A stretch of DNA of 64,000 nucleotides, taken from Thiodiazotropha sp040506195. GTDB taxonomy: Bacteria; Pseudomonadota; Gammaproteobacteria; Chromatiales; Chromatiaceae. The position numbers were made by a program, and so were the translations under genes. The stretch's first letter is position 1. Each line of letters begins with the position of its first letter. The notes under the pieces are model-generated. The model ran no database searches and was not told the DNA's origin. It saw only the letters and a list, made by a program, of their open reading frames with translations. The stretch covers positions 186,001 through 250,000 of the forward strand of contig JBEVXH010000003.1 of NCBI GenBank assembly GCA_040506195.1, given 5' to 3'. This document shows positions 55,441 through 64,000 of the stretch, piece after piece.

Positions 55441-56880
55441 TTATTCGAGAACGTCAGCGGGCTGAACGCGCAATTGACCGGCGCGGATCTTTTCCGCTTC
55501 CAATTCCGCCACTCTTCGTGCTTCGGCGTACTTGGCCATCAGCTGCTCGAGCAGATCGGCCTGCTCCACGGCGGCGCGGGCGGCGGCGTACTCTCCGGGA
55601 TTCTCATGAGCACGGACATAGGCGTCGTAGGCGTGCCGCCGGGCAGCCTTTTTCTCCTCCTCCTGACGCTCCTTGGCGAAGGTGTAGTGCATCCAGACCA
55701 GGGAGACGCAGGTGGCGCCGTAGAGCAGCATGAAGACCACGCTGTTGATGCCGGTGAAATCGATAAGGGCGCCGAACATGATGGGAAGCAGGAAGCCGCC
55801 CATGCCGCCGGCGAGACCGACAATACCGGAGGCTACGCCGATATTGTCCGGGTACTCGTCGGAGAGAAACTTGAACACCGAGGCCTTGCCGAAACCCCAG
55901 GCGATGCCGACCACGAACAACAGCGAGGTGAAGACCCAGACATTGAGACCCACGCCGATACTGAAATCGCCGTTGATGGTCTTCACCACCATCTCGGTCT
56001 GCGGGTAGGACATGATGAAGAGGCAGACCCAGGAGACCCACATCACCCACCAGGTCACCTTGTAGGCGCCGAACTTGTCGGAGAACCAGCCGCCGAGGGC
56101 GCGGATCACACCTGACGGCAAGACAAAGATCGAGGCCAGGAGCGCGGCGGTGGTAATGTCGAATCCATACTCGGCGATGTAGTACTTCGTCATCCACAAC
56201 GACAGCCCGACGAAGCCGCCGAACACCAGCGAGTAGTACTGCATATACTTCCAGATATTGGGATCCTTGAGCAACTGCAGTTGATTCCTCAACGTAACGT
56301 GCGAACCGACTTTGTGTTTCGGATCCGAGTAGGTAAACATCCAGAAAACCACCACCACGACAAACATGGCGATGGCATAGATCTTCGGCACCGTTTGCCA
56401 GCCGTAAGCGACAACAATCGAGGGAGCGACAAACTTGGTCAGCGCGGCACCGGCGTTACCGGCACCGAAGATACCCATGGCAAAGCCCTGCTTCTCTTTT
56501 GTGAACCAGCGCGCGGTATAAGCGATACCCACGGCGAAGGAGGAGCCCGCGACACCGACAAAGAGCCCAAGCACAAGAAACTGCCAATATTGATTCGCTT
56601 CGCCAATCAGATAGAGCGGCAGAATGGTGGTGAGCATCAACAGAAAGTAGACGATGCGTCCGCCATACTTATCGGTCAGCATGCCGACGGGCAGACGTGC
56701 CAGCGAGCCTGTAAGGATGGGCGTGGCAATCAATACACCGAACTGGGTCTCGTTTAACGAGAGCAGCTCCTTGATCGGAATACCGATGATGGAGAACATC
56801 ACCCAGACTGCGAAACAGGCGGTAAACGCCAGGGTGCTCATCGTTAAAACAGAGAGTTGCTGTTGTCTCTGTGACGCCAT
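55441..56880 (-). CDS. narK: Nitrate transporter, NarK family (first gene of nar operon)
   Basis: 479 residues. Membrane helices and the nitrate signature GVAGSSFAVGIAYTARWF and GFGKASVFKFLSDEYP are characteristic of NarK1-type nitrate/proton symporters. The C-terminal tail of about 80 residues is a charged Glu/Ala/Arg-rich helix (QEEEKKAARRHAYDAYVRAH), longer than usual. It is the first gene downstream of the FNR box and NarL-type palindromes; a GGAGGG ribosome site precedes the ATG. Confidence 0.93.
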   Translation of the reverse strand: MASQRQQQLSVLTMSTLAFTACFAVWVMFSIIGIPIKELLSLNETQFGVLIATPILTGSLARLPVGMLTDKYGGRIVYFLLMLTTILPLYLIGEANQYWQFLVLGLFVGVAGSSFAVGIAYTARWFTKEKQGFAMGIFGAGNAGAALTKFVAPSIVVAYGWQTVPKIYAIAMFVVVVVFWMFTYSDPKHKVGSHVTLRNQLQLLKDPNIWKYMQYYSLVFGGFVGLSLWMTKYYIAEYGFDITTAALLASIFVLPSGVIRALGGWFSDKFGAYKVTWWVMWVSWVCLFIMSYPQTEMVVKTINGDFSIGVGLNVWVFTSLLFVVGIAWGFGKASVFKFLSDEYPDNIGVASGIVGLAGGMGGFLLPIMFGALIDFTGINSVVFMLLYGATCVSLVWMHYTFAKERQEEEKKAARRHAYDAYVRAHENPGEYAAARAAVEQADLLEQLMAKYAEARRVAELEAEKIRAGQLRVQPADVLE

Positions 56881-56942
56881 TATTCACCCTCCTCAAAATT
56901 AGCGTGGAGGGTGAAAATAGATTCTTTCGAGCTTACAGGCTA

Positions 56943-57042
56943 TTGACTCAGATCAAGTGGTTTCCGCTGAAAAGACCACAGCTAATACTTTGGTAGTAGA
57001 GGCCATACTACCTATAACACTTTGAATAGTATGGTATTCAAA
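56943..57042. promoter_or_regulatory. Regulatory region between narK and narX
   Basis: TTGACTCAGATCAA (56943-56956) matches an FNR box and is correctly placed (about -41) for a minus-strand promoter with a CTATTT-like -10 at 56914-56919. Two inverted repeats follow: GGTAGTA (56992) with TACTACC (57006-57012), and TTTGAATA (57021) with TATTCAAA (57035-57042). They are candidate binding sites for NarL, encoded next door. Confidence 0.7.
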
Positions 57043-57144
57043 TGTAGCATACTGAAATCAGTTGTATGGATTCCGATCCCAAGGGGGAAAAGGGATTAAT
57101 CCTTAATAACCTGTATATTTTCCCCGGTTCTCTCTATTTACGAG

Positions 57145-59043
57145 GTGAAACCCCTGTTCGGTTTTTTCAATCATACACTACTCGCACGGGCCGGATTGGC
57201 CATGGGAGTCATTACCGTATTGGCAGTTGCCGGTATGGCCAGCGCCGTATTTATCGCGCGTATCTCTTACGGTGAAGCGAGCGCTGTCAATATTGCCGGC
57301 AGTTTGCGTATGCAGTCCTATCGTATTGCCACTGCACTGGAAGCTCGGCGTAACGGCGACTTCATAACCAGCAAAGATATCGAGGACTTGAGCGACGAAT
57401 TCGAAAGCCGTTTCAACGATCCCCAGCTCACCAGTGCTATTGCCGGGGTCAACAACCAATCTTTGCAAACGATTTACTCCCTGGTGGAATCACGCTGGCG
57501 ACTGGCGGTAAGTCCACTGATCAAAGCGTTCATTCAAGAGATCAAAACCGGTACTTCTGCCGCCAGTCTCGACAGAACCAGTCGTAAATTCCACACTCTG
57601 ATCAAAAGCTTTGTCAATGATATCGACAAGCTGGTTCATCAGTTGGAAGAAACTGCGGAATCACGCATACACCTATTGGGTTTGATGCAGAGTATCAGCC
57701 TGCTTCTCACACTGATGGTGGCGGCTGCCACGCTCTATCTGATGCAGACCGATATCGTCAGCCCATTGCGCGACCTTTTGAGTTCAGCGGAAAAGGCGGG
57801 CGAGGGCGACCTCAGTGTACGTGTCGGCCACACCGGACCGGATGAACTGGGACGCCTCGGTCACGCTTTCAATACGATGGCAATTCAGCTGTCACGGATA
57901 TATGAGGATCTGGAATATCGCGTCGAGGAGAAGACACAGGAACTCACTCAACGCAATAACTCGCTGGAGCTGCTCTACGACATATCACGCGGCCTGACCA
58001 AAGCCCCGATCTCCGAACCGATCTATCGCAAGATGCTCAGCGACATCACCAAAGTGGTCGACGTGAAGAGTATCACTCTCTGCCTGCTCGATCATGACAG
58101 TCGTCATGCCCATCGACTGGCCAACAGCGGCACGATCCCGCCCATGTGCGAAACGGCTAACTGCGATATCTGCATCGATGAGGGTAAACAACGCAAATTG
58201 ATCATCGGCGATTCAAATATCCTATCGATCCCCGTTAACGATCAGGAACAACAATATGGCATGTTGCTCATCGAATATGAAATCGGCAAATCCATGGAGC
58301 CCTGGCAGACTCATCTTCTCAATACGCTGGGACGGCACATCGGCATCGCCATTGGCGTCACCCGTCGCGTCAACCAGAGTCGCCGACTGGCGCTGCTTGA
58401 TGAGCGCAGTGTCATCGCGCGTGAACTGCATGACTCGTTGGCGCAATCGCTTTCCTATCTGAAAATTCAGGTAGCACGCATCTCTATATTGATCAAACCG
58501 GACGATGTATCCGCAAAGGTCGCCGAAGTCATAACCGAACTCGAGGAAGGGCTGGACGCCTCATATCGACAACTGCGGGAACTGCTGACGACTTTCCGAT
58601 TGAAAATGGACGAAAACGGCTTAACCGCCGCGCTTAATGATACCGTTGAAGGATTTCGCGAACGCAGCAGTCTTACTATCATTCTGGACAACCGGATCAG
58701 CGGAGATCCACTCAGTGTCAATGAAGAGATTCACATTTTACAGATCGTTCGTGAAGCGTTGTCAAACATCACATACCACGCTAAAGCCACGAAAGCTGAG
58801 ATCCGACTGTCGCAGAATGCAGATGGCAGAGTCATTATCGATATTGAAGACAACGGCATCGGTATTCCGCCCCAGGCAGATCGAGCACACCACTACGGGC
58901 TTGCCATCATGCGTGAACGTGCAAACTCCCTTAATGCGAAAATACAGATTGAGCCCCGCTCCGAAAATGGAACCCGGGTACGTCTGCAATTTCGCCCTAA
59001 AAACGATCAACCCAGCCTTTCTCAGGATCCAGTAGAAATATGA
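57145..59043 (+). CDS. narX: Nitrate/nitrite sensor histidine kinase
   Basis: 632 residues, GTG start. Two membrane helices flank the periplasmic sensor, whose P-box GEASAVNIAGSLRMQSYRIAT is the nitrate-binding element of NarX/NarQ. HAMP (PLRDLLSSAEKAGEGDLSVRV), a GAF-like region, the dimerisation helix with phospho-acceptor His in VIARELHDSLAQSLSYLK, and the ATPase domain (LTITYHAKATKAEI region, DNGIGIP) follow. It phosphorylates NarL. Stop and start of the next gene overlap (ATGA). Confidence 0.94.
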   Translation: MKPLFGFFNHTLLARAGLAMGVITVLAVAGMASAVFIARISYGEASAVNIAGSLRMQSYRIATALEARRNGDFITSKDIEDLSDEFESRFNDPQLTSAIAGVNNQSLQTIYSLVESRWRLAVSPLIKAFIQEIKTGTSAASLDRTSRKFHTLIKSFVNDIDKLVHQLEETAESRIHLLGLMQSISLLLTLMVAAATLYLMQTDIVSPLRDLLSSAEKAGEGDLSVRVGHTGPDELGRLGHAFNTMAIQLSRIYEDLEYRVEEKTQELTQRNNSLELLYDISRGLTKAPISEPIYRKMLSDITKVVDVKSITLCLLDHDSRHAHRLANSGTIPPMCETANCDICIDEGKQRKLIIGDSNILSIPVNDQEQQYGMLLIEYEIGKSMEPWQTHLLNTLGRHIGIAIGVTRRVNQSRRLALLDERSVIARELHDSLAQSLSYLKIQVARISILIKPDDVSAKVAEVITELEEGLDASYRQLRELLTTFRLKMDENGLTAALNDTVEGFRERSSLTIILDNRISGDPLSVNEEIHILQIVREALSNITYHAKATKAEIRLSQNADGRVIIDIEDNGIGIPPQADRAHHYGLAIMRERANSLNAKIQIEPRSENGTRVRLQFRPKNDQPSLSQDPVEI

Positions 59044-59696
59044 ATGCAACGGTTGCTCAACGCATTGTCATTATTGATGATCATCCACTGTTAAGAAAAG
59101 GACTGCAGCAACTGGCCGAACTGAGTCCGGATATCGAAATCATCGGCGAGGCAGATAGCGGCCCAGAAGGCATCGCCATGGTTAGCGAGCTGGAACCCGA
59201 TCTTGTGCTCCTCGATCTGAATATGCCGGAGATGAATGGATTGGAAGTCTTGGCTCAACTGAAGAGTGGCGCATCTACCTCACGCGTCGTTATGCTCACC
59301 GTATCCAACGCAGAAGAAGATGTTGTTGCGGCACTGCGATCCGGTGCGGACGGCTATTTACTGAAGGACATGAAACCGACACAACTCATGCAAAAACTGC
59401 GTGAGGTCGCTGAAGGTCGAATTGCTTTATCGCCCAATGTTGCCGAATGTCTGGCCCGCGCGATGCAAGCGGAAGGTGCACGCGACACCGCATCGTCCAC
59501 TCTAGATCTCACAGAAAGGGAATGTGAAATTCTAATCCATATCAGCGAGGGTGAAAGTAACAAAGTGATTGCACGTACACTTTCGATTGCAGAATCAACT
59601 GTCAAGGTCCATGTCAAGCATCTGCTAAAAAAACTTGGATTGAAAACCCGCGTTGAAGCTGCCGTATGGGCCGTTACTCATAAGGATCAGTTCTAA
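59040..59696 (+). CDS. narL: Nitrate response regulator
   Basis: 218 residues. Receiver domain with Asp in LVLLDLNMPEMNG and a LuxR-type helix-turn-helix (LTERECEILIHISEGESNKVIARTLSIAESTVKVHVKHLL). Overlaps narX by four bases. With NarX it should activate narK-narGHJI in the divergent direction through the inverted repeats in the intergenic region. Confidence 0.94.
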   Translation: MNATVAQRIVIIDDHPLLRKGLQQLAELSPDIEIIGEADSGPEGIAMVSELEPDLVLLDLNMPEMNGLEVLAQLKSGASTSRVVMLTVSNAEEDVVAALRSGADGYLLKDMKPTQLMQKLREVAEGRIALSPNVAECLARAMQAEGARDTASSTLDLTERECEILIHISEGESNKVIARTLSIAESTVKVHVKHLLKKLGLKTRVEAAVWAVTHKDQF

Positions 59697-59872
59697 ACCT
59701 CGGTTACAAGCCTATATCCCGATATTATTGACGATTGCCTAGTTTGGGGTATTTCTCCTAACCCAGTCAAATGGCAAGATGGGACCGCACAAAGAAATAG
59801 AAAGCTGCACGAGACTCCGATAAGACAACGCACCACGTGCGATACTTGTGTTATTTGTAGGCAGTAACCACC

Positions 59873-60352
59873 ATGGACGCACAACAACCTGAAGCACCCT
59901 GGGCAAGACTGTTCGAGCTTGCCATTCTCCTCTCGTTAGGGGCTCTGATCTTCACCCTTTACAGTCTGGGCTATCTGGACCGTATTCTCGGTAACACCTT
60001 AACTCTCTGGTTTTTCGGCATTATCCTGACCATTGTCTTGCTGGTGGAGGCCTTCGCCTTTAGCGGCAGAAAGACCGATGCGCACTTCTGGTCCTGGCTG
60101 ACAACCGGCCTGGGCATGCTCGGTACGGTACTGGGCTTTTCCATAGCCCTGGCCGGCATCGACATCAGAGACCTGCAGGATGCCGCCACCCTCTCTGCCG
60201 AGATCGGCCAGTTTCTTAAGTCTGTCTCCTTCGCCATCGACACTACCATGATCGGCCTGTCTGCGGCCATGATCATGGAAGCCATGAACAAGATCCGGGA
60301 TATGCTATACGGCCCCGCAAGATCGGAACAGCCAGTATCTGAGGAAGAGTAA
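59873..60352 (+). CDS. MotA/TolQ/ExbB-like membrane protein
   Basis: 159 residues, four membrane helices. The third and fourth helices (TTGLGMLGTVLGFSIALAG and FAIDTTMIGLSAAMIMEAM) match the proton-channel half of MotA/TolQ/ExbB proteins, including the polar Thr residues on the channel face. It is followed by two small single-anchor membrane proteins, the usual partner type. A degraded copy of its 5-prime half and upstream region lies at 45212-45410. Confidence 0.75.
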   Translation: MDAQQPEAPWARLFELAILLSLGALIFTLYSLGYLDRILGNTLTLWFFGIILTIVLLVEAFAFSGRKTDAHFWSWLTTGLGMLGTVLGFSIALAGIDIRDLQDAATLSAEIGQFLKSVSFAIDTTMIGLSAAMIMEAMNKIRDMLYGPARSEQPVSEEE

Positions 60353-60355
60353 ATC

Positions 60356-60967
60356 ATGACTCGACCACGCGAAGACAGCATGTCCATTGTTTTTCGTGAC
60401 CTGCTGATTCTGCTGGCACTGCTGATGCTCACTCTGGTTGTATTGCTGATCCCCCTTATCAAGGTCCAGCAGGAAAGCACCCGGACCGAAATAGAGAAAG
60501 CCGCCGGTGACATGATTGCCGAGATCACCTGGGCGCCTGACAGCCCCGCCGATATCGACCTCTGGGCCAACGCCCCCAAAAAAAATGAAAACGTCGGCTA
60601 TGCCTCACCCTACGGAGAGATATTCAACCTGGTACGTGACGACCTGGGTCGCGATGTGGACTTCTCGGGACTCAACTACGAATTCATCTTCTCTCGCGGC
60701 ATCCCGGACGGACGCTATCGTTTTTCCATTGTTTACTACAGCGACAACGGCATGGGCAATACACCTGTGGATGTCAATATTTCCATTCGATACAGGGAAG
60801 GACGCCTTATGCATGTCGTCTACGAAGAGAGGATGACTTTGGAATATCCCGGTCAGGAGAAAGGCGTCATCTCATTTGAGATGCGGGACCGGCAATTGAT
60901 AGAGGAGAGTAAATCCTTTGAGCCGTTCGAAATCTTCCACGGCACATTGAGAAGACTGGAAAAATAA
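60356..60967 (+). CDS. Membrane-anchored periplasmic protein, unknown
   Basis: 203 residues, starting three bases after the previous stop. One membrane helix (about 16-34) precedes a periplasmic part. ITWAPDSPADIDLWANAPKK and GRYRFSIVYYSDNGMGNTPVDVNI have the pattern of DUF2135-like or YfaP-like beta-sandwich domains, seen in surface proteins that handle matrix or protein partners. In channel-type systems this position is held by an ExbD/TolR/MotB homologue; the short stator helix with an Asp is in FRDLLILLALLML. Confidence 0.6.
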   Translation: MTRPREDSMSIVFRDLLILLALLMLTLVVLLIPLIKVQQESTRTEIEKAAGDMIAEITWAPDSPADIDLWANAPKKNENVGYASPYGEIFNLVRDDLGRDVDFSGLNYEFIFSRGIPDGRYRFSIVYYSDNGMGNTPVDVNISIRYREGRLMHVVYEERMTLEYPGQEKGVISFEMRDRQLIEESKSFEPFEIFHGTLRRLEK

Positions 60968-60971
60968 TCAT

Positions 60972-61430
60972 ATGTTAAGCGATCCACTGACTGCCAAGTA
61001 CCTGTTTCTTTTTCTCATCGCAATTTGGGGCGTACTGGTAATCATCTCTGCAGGTCGCCGTTATGGGAGTTATATTCTGGGCGCCCTCTTTTTCCTGTCG
61101 ATTGCCTATATCGCTTTGGGTTCCGGCTTCTCCATTCGCATTCCATACCTGCATGACAAGATGGAGATCCTGGTCTATACAATTCACAACGAACGCGTGC
61201 ATGCCCTCGCCCACCCGCTGGGGAAACCGGGTGAACCCCTGCATATCGTCTTCAGCATCGACCAGGATACGGAAGGCGGCGGGAAAATGCGCAAATCCTT
61301 TTTCGATGCGGTTCGTGCCCGCGAAGGCCGACGTCATAAGACCAATATCATCATTGATATGCGCGGCTACATGACGGATCAGGGTGACTACAAATACAAG
61401 GCAGCGCCCGCCTTCCCACCCAAGCAATAA
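60972..61430 (+). CDS. Third protein of the channel-like operon, unknown
   Basis: 152 residues, starting five bases after the previous gene. Two or three hydrophobic helices (about 10-60) are followed by a soluble part (EPLHIVFSIDQDTEGGGKMRKSF). No family recognised. Tight spacing of all three genes shows a single operon. No regulatory gene accompanies it. Confidence 0.6.
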   Translation: MLSDPLTAKYLFLFLIAIWGVLVIISAGRRYGSYILGALFFLSIAYIALGSGFSIRIPYLHDKMEILVYTIHNERVHALAHPLGKPGEPLHIVFSIDQDTEGGGKMRKSFFDAVRAREGRRHKTNIIIDMRGYMTDQGDYKYKAAPAFPPKQ

Positions 61431-61502
61431 AACAGTAAGGTATCAAAGTCACTGCTGTCCCTATTAATTATAGATTCCCATATCATGGTTCAGGACATTA
61501 TG

Positions 61503-62045
61503 TCAGTTTGATTCACGATGTGAATCATCGTTTTGTGTGGCTGCCGTCAAGGCACGCACATGCGCCAGTATGGACAGCTCATCCCAGTCAATGCCTCCAA
61601 CCACACGTGCGACAATCAGTCCCTTCGCATTGACGATATATGAGGTAGGGAGAGCCAGCACCCGCCATTGCCGCAGCATGCTGGAGTCCTGGTCCAGGAG
61701 AACGGGGAGTGTAACGGAACGTTGCACTAAAAACTGATCGATGACCTCACGAGTTTCACCGCTGTTGACTGTTAGAACGGTGATATTCTCTTCATCAAGG
61801 ATCTCAGCCGCTCGTTGCAGATCCGGCAGCTCTTTGATGCAGGGCACACACCAGGTCGCCCAAAAACTGATGATATAAGCCCGGTTCCTGTAATTGGACT
61901 TTTCGTGTATCCGCCCAGTTAAGTCCGGCAGGGAAAAGTCAGACGCAGATTTTGGGTCCGAGTAGGTGCGTATGCCCAATCCCGCAGACCAGGAGGCTGT
62001 AGAGGCAAATATAAGATAGAGTGCAACCAGGATTGAACTTTTCAT
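61503..62045 (-). CDS. TlpA/ResA-like thioredoxin
   Basis: 180 residues from the ATG with a GAGGTGG ribosome site. Signal peptide ending SWSA, then a thioredoxin fold with active-site WCVPC and LALPTSYIV containing the cis-Pro. Such periplasmic reductants serve cytochrome c maturation or metal-site repair. Located after the channel-like operon, convergent to it; no ccm genes nearby. Confidence 0.88.
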   Translation of the reverse strand: MKSSILVALYLIFASTASWSAGLGIRTYSDPKSASDFSLPDLTGRIHEKSNYRNRAYIISFWATWCVPCIKELPDLQRAAEILDEENITVLTVNSGETREVIDQFLVQRSVTLPVLLDQDSSMLRQWRVLALPTSYIVNAKGLIVARVVGGIDWDELSILAHVRALTAATQNDDSHRESN

Positions 62046-62132
62046 GCAAATCCACCTCAAGCAGCTTAACCTGGGTTCAGCCGATAACTGAACCCAGTGC
62101 CAATTTCTACTTGGAATAACTTAACTTACGGT

Positions 62133-62567
62133 TCAATTGACTTTCTGTCCAGGAAAGGCCAAACCATCTCTGTAGAGCGCTTCATATTCGAAATCCGCCT
62201 GTTTCTGCGTCCATATCGTGACATACTTACCACCCTTCTTCACGCTAAACTCAGAAACCTTGATGGAATTGAATCTCGGATGTTTTTCACCCTTGACCTG
62301 AACGTTATCGAGAACGTATCTGACTTTGATATCTCTTGACAGGTTAGGCATGAAGAGATAATCACCCTCACCTACCATCAAGACAAAATCGGACTCGAGC
62401 GCGATATGCGGATCAAGTTTCTCAACTGGACAGGAGGCGCCGTTGTGTGCGCACTCATGGCCATTTATCGTACCAGTGAATGTTTCAGCATGAACCCACA
62501 TGGGTGCGGCAAAAATTGCAACCAGTGGCAACGCCGTTTTAATCCAACCAAATGATAAGGATTTCAT
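62133..62567 (-). CDS. Exported protein, unknown function
   Basis: 144 residues, signal peptide ending VHA-E. The mature domain begins TFTGTINGHECAHNGASCPVEKLDPHI, with two cysteines and two histidines that could bind a metal or form a disulfide. It ends in a helical tail (FEYEALYRDGLAFPG). No family assigned. Same strand as and just upstream of the TlpA-like gene, so it may be a redox or metal partner. Confidence 0.72.
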   Translation of the reverse strand: MKSLSFGWIKTALPLVAIFAAPMWVHAETFTGTINGHECAHNGASCPVEKLDPHIALESDFVLMVGEGDYLFMPNLSRDIKVRYVLDNVQVKGEKHPRFNSIKVSEFSVKKGGKYVTIWTQKQADFEYEALYRDGLAFPGQKVN

Positions 62568-63316
62568 TCAAGTACCCTCCTCTGTTGTTAAACAAGTTTG
62601 AAAATATAGGAACTACAACCGGGAGCATTCTTCTGTAACCGCTTCGGATACTCCTGTCACAATCACTTACGCAACGGAGGGAAAAACGGTTTCAATATTA
62701 TTTGGCTAAACAACTTAATAAGGATCTGTACAGACAGGGATGACTCGGATTGCGGACAGAGACTTTCACACCAAAATATCATTCTCGGTTGATTACCGCT
62801 CCATTGGCAAAATCAAAAATACAGACGCGGTATTTAATTGCCGTAATATAGCTGTACATGACTCGTACAGAGTTTCGCCAACTCAGAGATGAATGATTTC
62901 ATTTACTTGTTTTAAGTCGGAACAAGAAATACCAATCGAGTGGCAGGCATGCTGTAGTGAGCCGTCATGACCTCGCTGTATGATGTGGGCAGGCACATGC
63001 TGAAAATGTCTCTGCAGGGACTCTGATTCTTGTTAGTTAGATATGACAAATTGTCAGCATTCAGAGTAAAGACTGCCAATCTGTCAACTATTTAAAAAAT
63101 AATCATTCTTTTTCAGTTGCCTGCAGTCAATCATCTCCCATCCTAAACCTTTTGTGTAAATTATATAAAAATCAATAGCATATAATCACTTTAGTTTCCC
63201 AGCGCATATGCCGAATCGTTTTTATGGTGTGTTTTTTGCACGCAGCTTGTGCCGATTAGGCACAATAAAACAGCAGCTTACAAAATTAAAAAATTACTAT
63301 ATTTGGAGATCGAATC
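62568..63316. other. Long AT-rich gap before the repeat protein
   Basis: About 750 bases with no convincing ORF or RNA gene. It contains a perfect 13-bp palindrome TGACAAATTGTCA (63044-63056) and, closer to the next gene, the inverted repeat at 63247. It probably carries the divergent promoters of both flanking exported proteins. Confidence 0.55.
63247..63265 (+). promoter_or_regulatory. Operator-like inverted repeat
   Basis: TTGTGCC and GGCACAA are perfect arms around GATTA, ending 51 bases before the start codon of the Met/Gly/Ser repeat protein. The regulator is not known. Confidence 0.5.
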
Positions 63317-63889
63317 ATGAAGAAACTAGCCTCAATCATCACTCTCTCATTGGCCCTCTCGAGTGCATCAGTTGCGTTTGCGGATAAGCAGTCAGGTATG
63401 AGCGGGATGTCCGGCATGGACGGCATGAGCGGGATGTCAGGTATGGGTGGCATGAGCGGGATGTCCGGCATGGACGGCATGAGCGGGATGTCCGGCATGG
63501 GCGGCATGAGCGGGATGTCCGGCATGGGCGGCATGAGCGGGATGTCCGGCATGGGCGGCATGAGCGGGATGTCCGGCATGGGCGGCATGAGCGGGATGTC
63601 AGGTATGGGTGGTATGAGCGGGATGTCCGGCATGAGTGGTATGTCGGGTATGTATGGTACCTATAAGGTTACACCTCAAGGTGTCCATCTTTATCCTGTT
63701 GGAATGTCTGGTATGAGCGGGATGTCCGGCATGGGCGGCATGAGCGGGATGTCAGGTATGAGCGGGATGTCAGGTATGAGCGGGATGTCAGGTATGAGCG
63801 GGATGTCAGGCATGGGCGGTATGAGCGGGATGTCAGGTATGGGCGGCATGAGCGGGATGTCCGGCATGGGAGGTATGTCCGGCCAATAA
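63317..63889 (+). CDS. Secreted Met-Gly-Ser repeat protein
   Basis: 190 residues with a signal peptide (cleavage after AFA). The mature part is almost entirely tandem GMSGMSGMG-like units, about 90 and 60 residues long, with Asp replacing Gly in two places, interrupted once by a unique block (YGTYKVTPQGVHLYPVGM). There is a GGAG ribosome site. No enzyme motif. Very high methionine suggests Cu(I)/Ag(I) binding or a surface-active or matrix role; neither is shown. Copy number of the 27-bp units is likely to vary between strains. Confidence 0.85.
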   Translation: MKKLASIITLSLALSSASVAFADKQSGMSGMSGMDGMSGMSGMGGMSGMSGMDGMSGMSGMGGMSGMSGMGGMSGMSGMGGMSGMSGMGGMSGMSGMGGMSGMSGMSGMSGMYGTYKVTPQGVHLYPVGMSGMSGMSGMGGMSGMSGMSGMSGMSGMSGMSGMSGMGGMSGMSGMGGMSGMSGMGGMSGQ

Positions 63890-64000
63890 TATGAGGAACA
63901 TAAAAACGACCAAAAATATCAATGATATTTAGCTAACTGACTGGCGCTTAGCACGAAAAGTGAGCGTAAAGAGACTCGCAGCATTGTTAAAGTCTCCTAT

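Noticed and set aside
63286..63633. Minus-strand ORF with MPDIPLMPP repeats
   Set aside because: Antisense of the Met-Gly-Ser repeats; the repeat pattern is inherited from the plus strand, which has the signal peptide and ribosome site.
63401..63886. Tandem repeats as a CRISPR array
   Set aside because: The repeats are in frame, lack unique spacers and encode Met-Gly-Ser units.

Overview
The window looks like a chromosomal segment of a facultatively anaerobic, sulfur-oxidising gammaproteobacterium (Chromatiales/Sedimenticola/Thiodiazotropha-like; this is inference from gene content, no marker gene was placed in a tree). The evidence is a flavocytochrome c sulfide dehydrogenase (fccAB) among several c-type cytochromes, a complete narXL-narKK-narGHJI nitrate respiration locus with a DsrC-family protein attached, and both an oxygen-dependent class I and an oxygen-sensitive class III ribonucleotide reductase.

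Layout. 1-3.6 kb: housekeeping genes (end of a dihydroorotate dehydrogenase-like gene, zapD, yacG, a thioredoxin-like protein, an MBL-fold hydrolase). 3.7-6.7 kb: anaerobic ribonucleotide reductase nrdD, a separate small ORF that carries the glycyl-radical motif, and nrdG, behind an FNR-type box and paired NrdR boxes. 6.9-13.9 kb: tetraheme NapC/NirT cytochrome, ankyrin protein, fccA-fccB, two further diheme cytochromes, DUF302 and CBS proteins. 14.2-18.7 kb: class I nrdA-nrdB behind DnaA boxes, NrdR boxes and a structured leader. 19-32 kb: accessory region with a type II CBASS operon (CD-NTase, Cap2 E1/E2, Cap3 JAMM protease, 2TM-SAVED effector), a zinc-ribbon/HEPN-like gene broken by an 8-bp triplicate, a tyrosine recombinase, a Fic protein behind repeated operator-like sequences, a membrane protein with two TIR domains, and two paralogous small secreted Cys-rich proteins. 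32.7-45 kb: DUF2189 membrane protein, cytochrome, radical SAM protein, bacteriohemerythrin, FNR-like regulator with displaced cysteines, and two c-di-GMP signalling clusters (periplasmic binding protein with PAS-GGDEF-EAL; porin-like protein and exported protein with GGDEF-degenerate EAL). 45.2-45.5 kb: a mosaic scar built from pieces of two genes elsewhere in the window. 46-60 kb: nitrate respiration. 59.9-61.4 kb: three-gene membrane operon with a MotA/TolQ/ExbB-like first gene, function unknown. 61.5-64 kb: TlpA-like thioredoxin, an exported protein, a long AT-rich gap and a secreted Met/Gly/Ser repeat protein.

How it fits together. Sulfide electrons from FccAB can enter the c-cytochrome pool; nitrate from NarK reaches NarGHJI under NarXL and probably FNR; DNA precursors are made by class I or class III reductases according to oxygen, apparently under shared NrdR control. 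The accessory region carries at least two nucleotide- or NAD-linked defence modules (CBASS, double TIR) and a possible phase-variable third.
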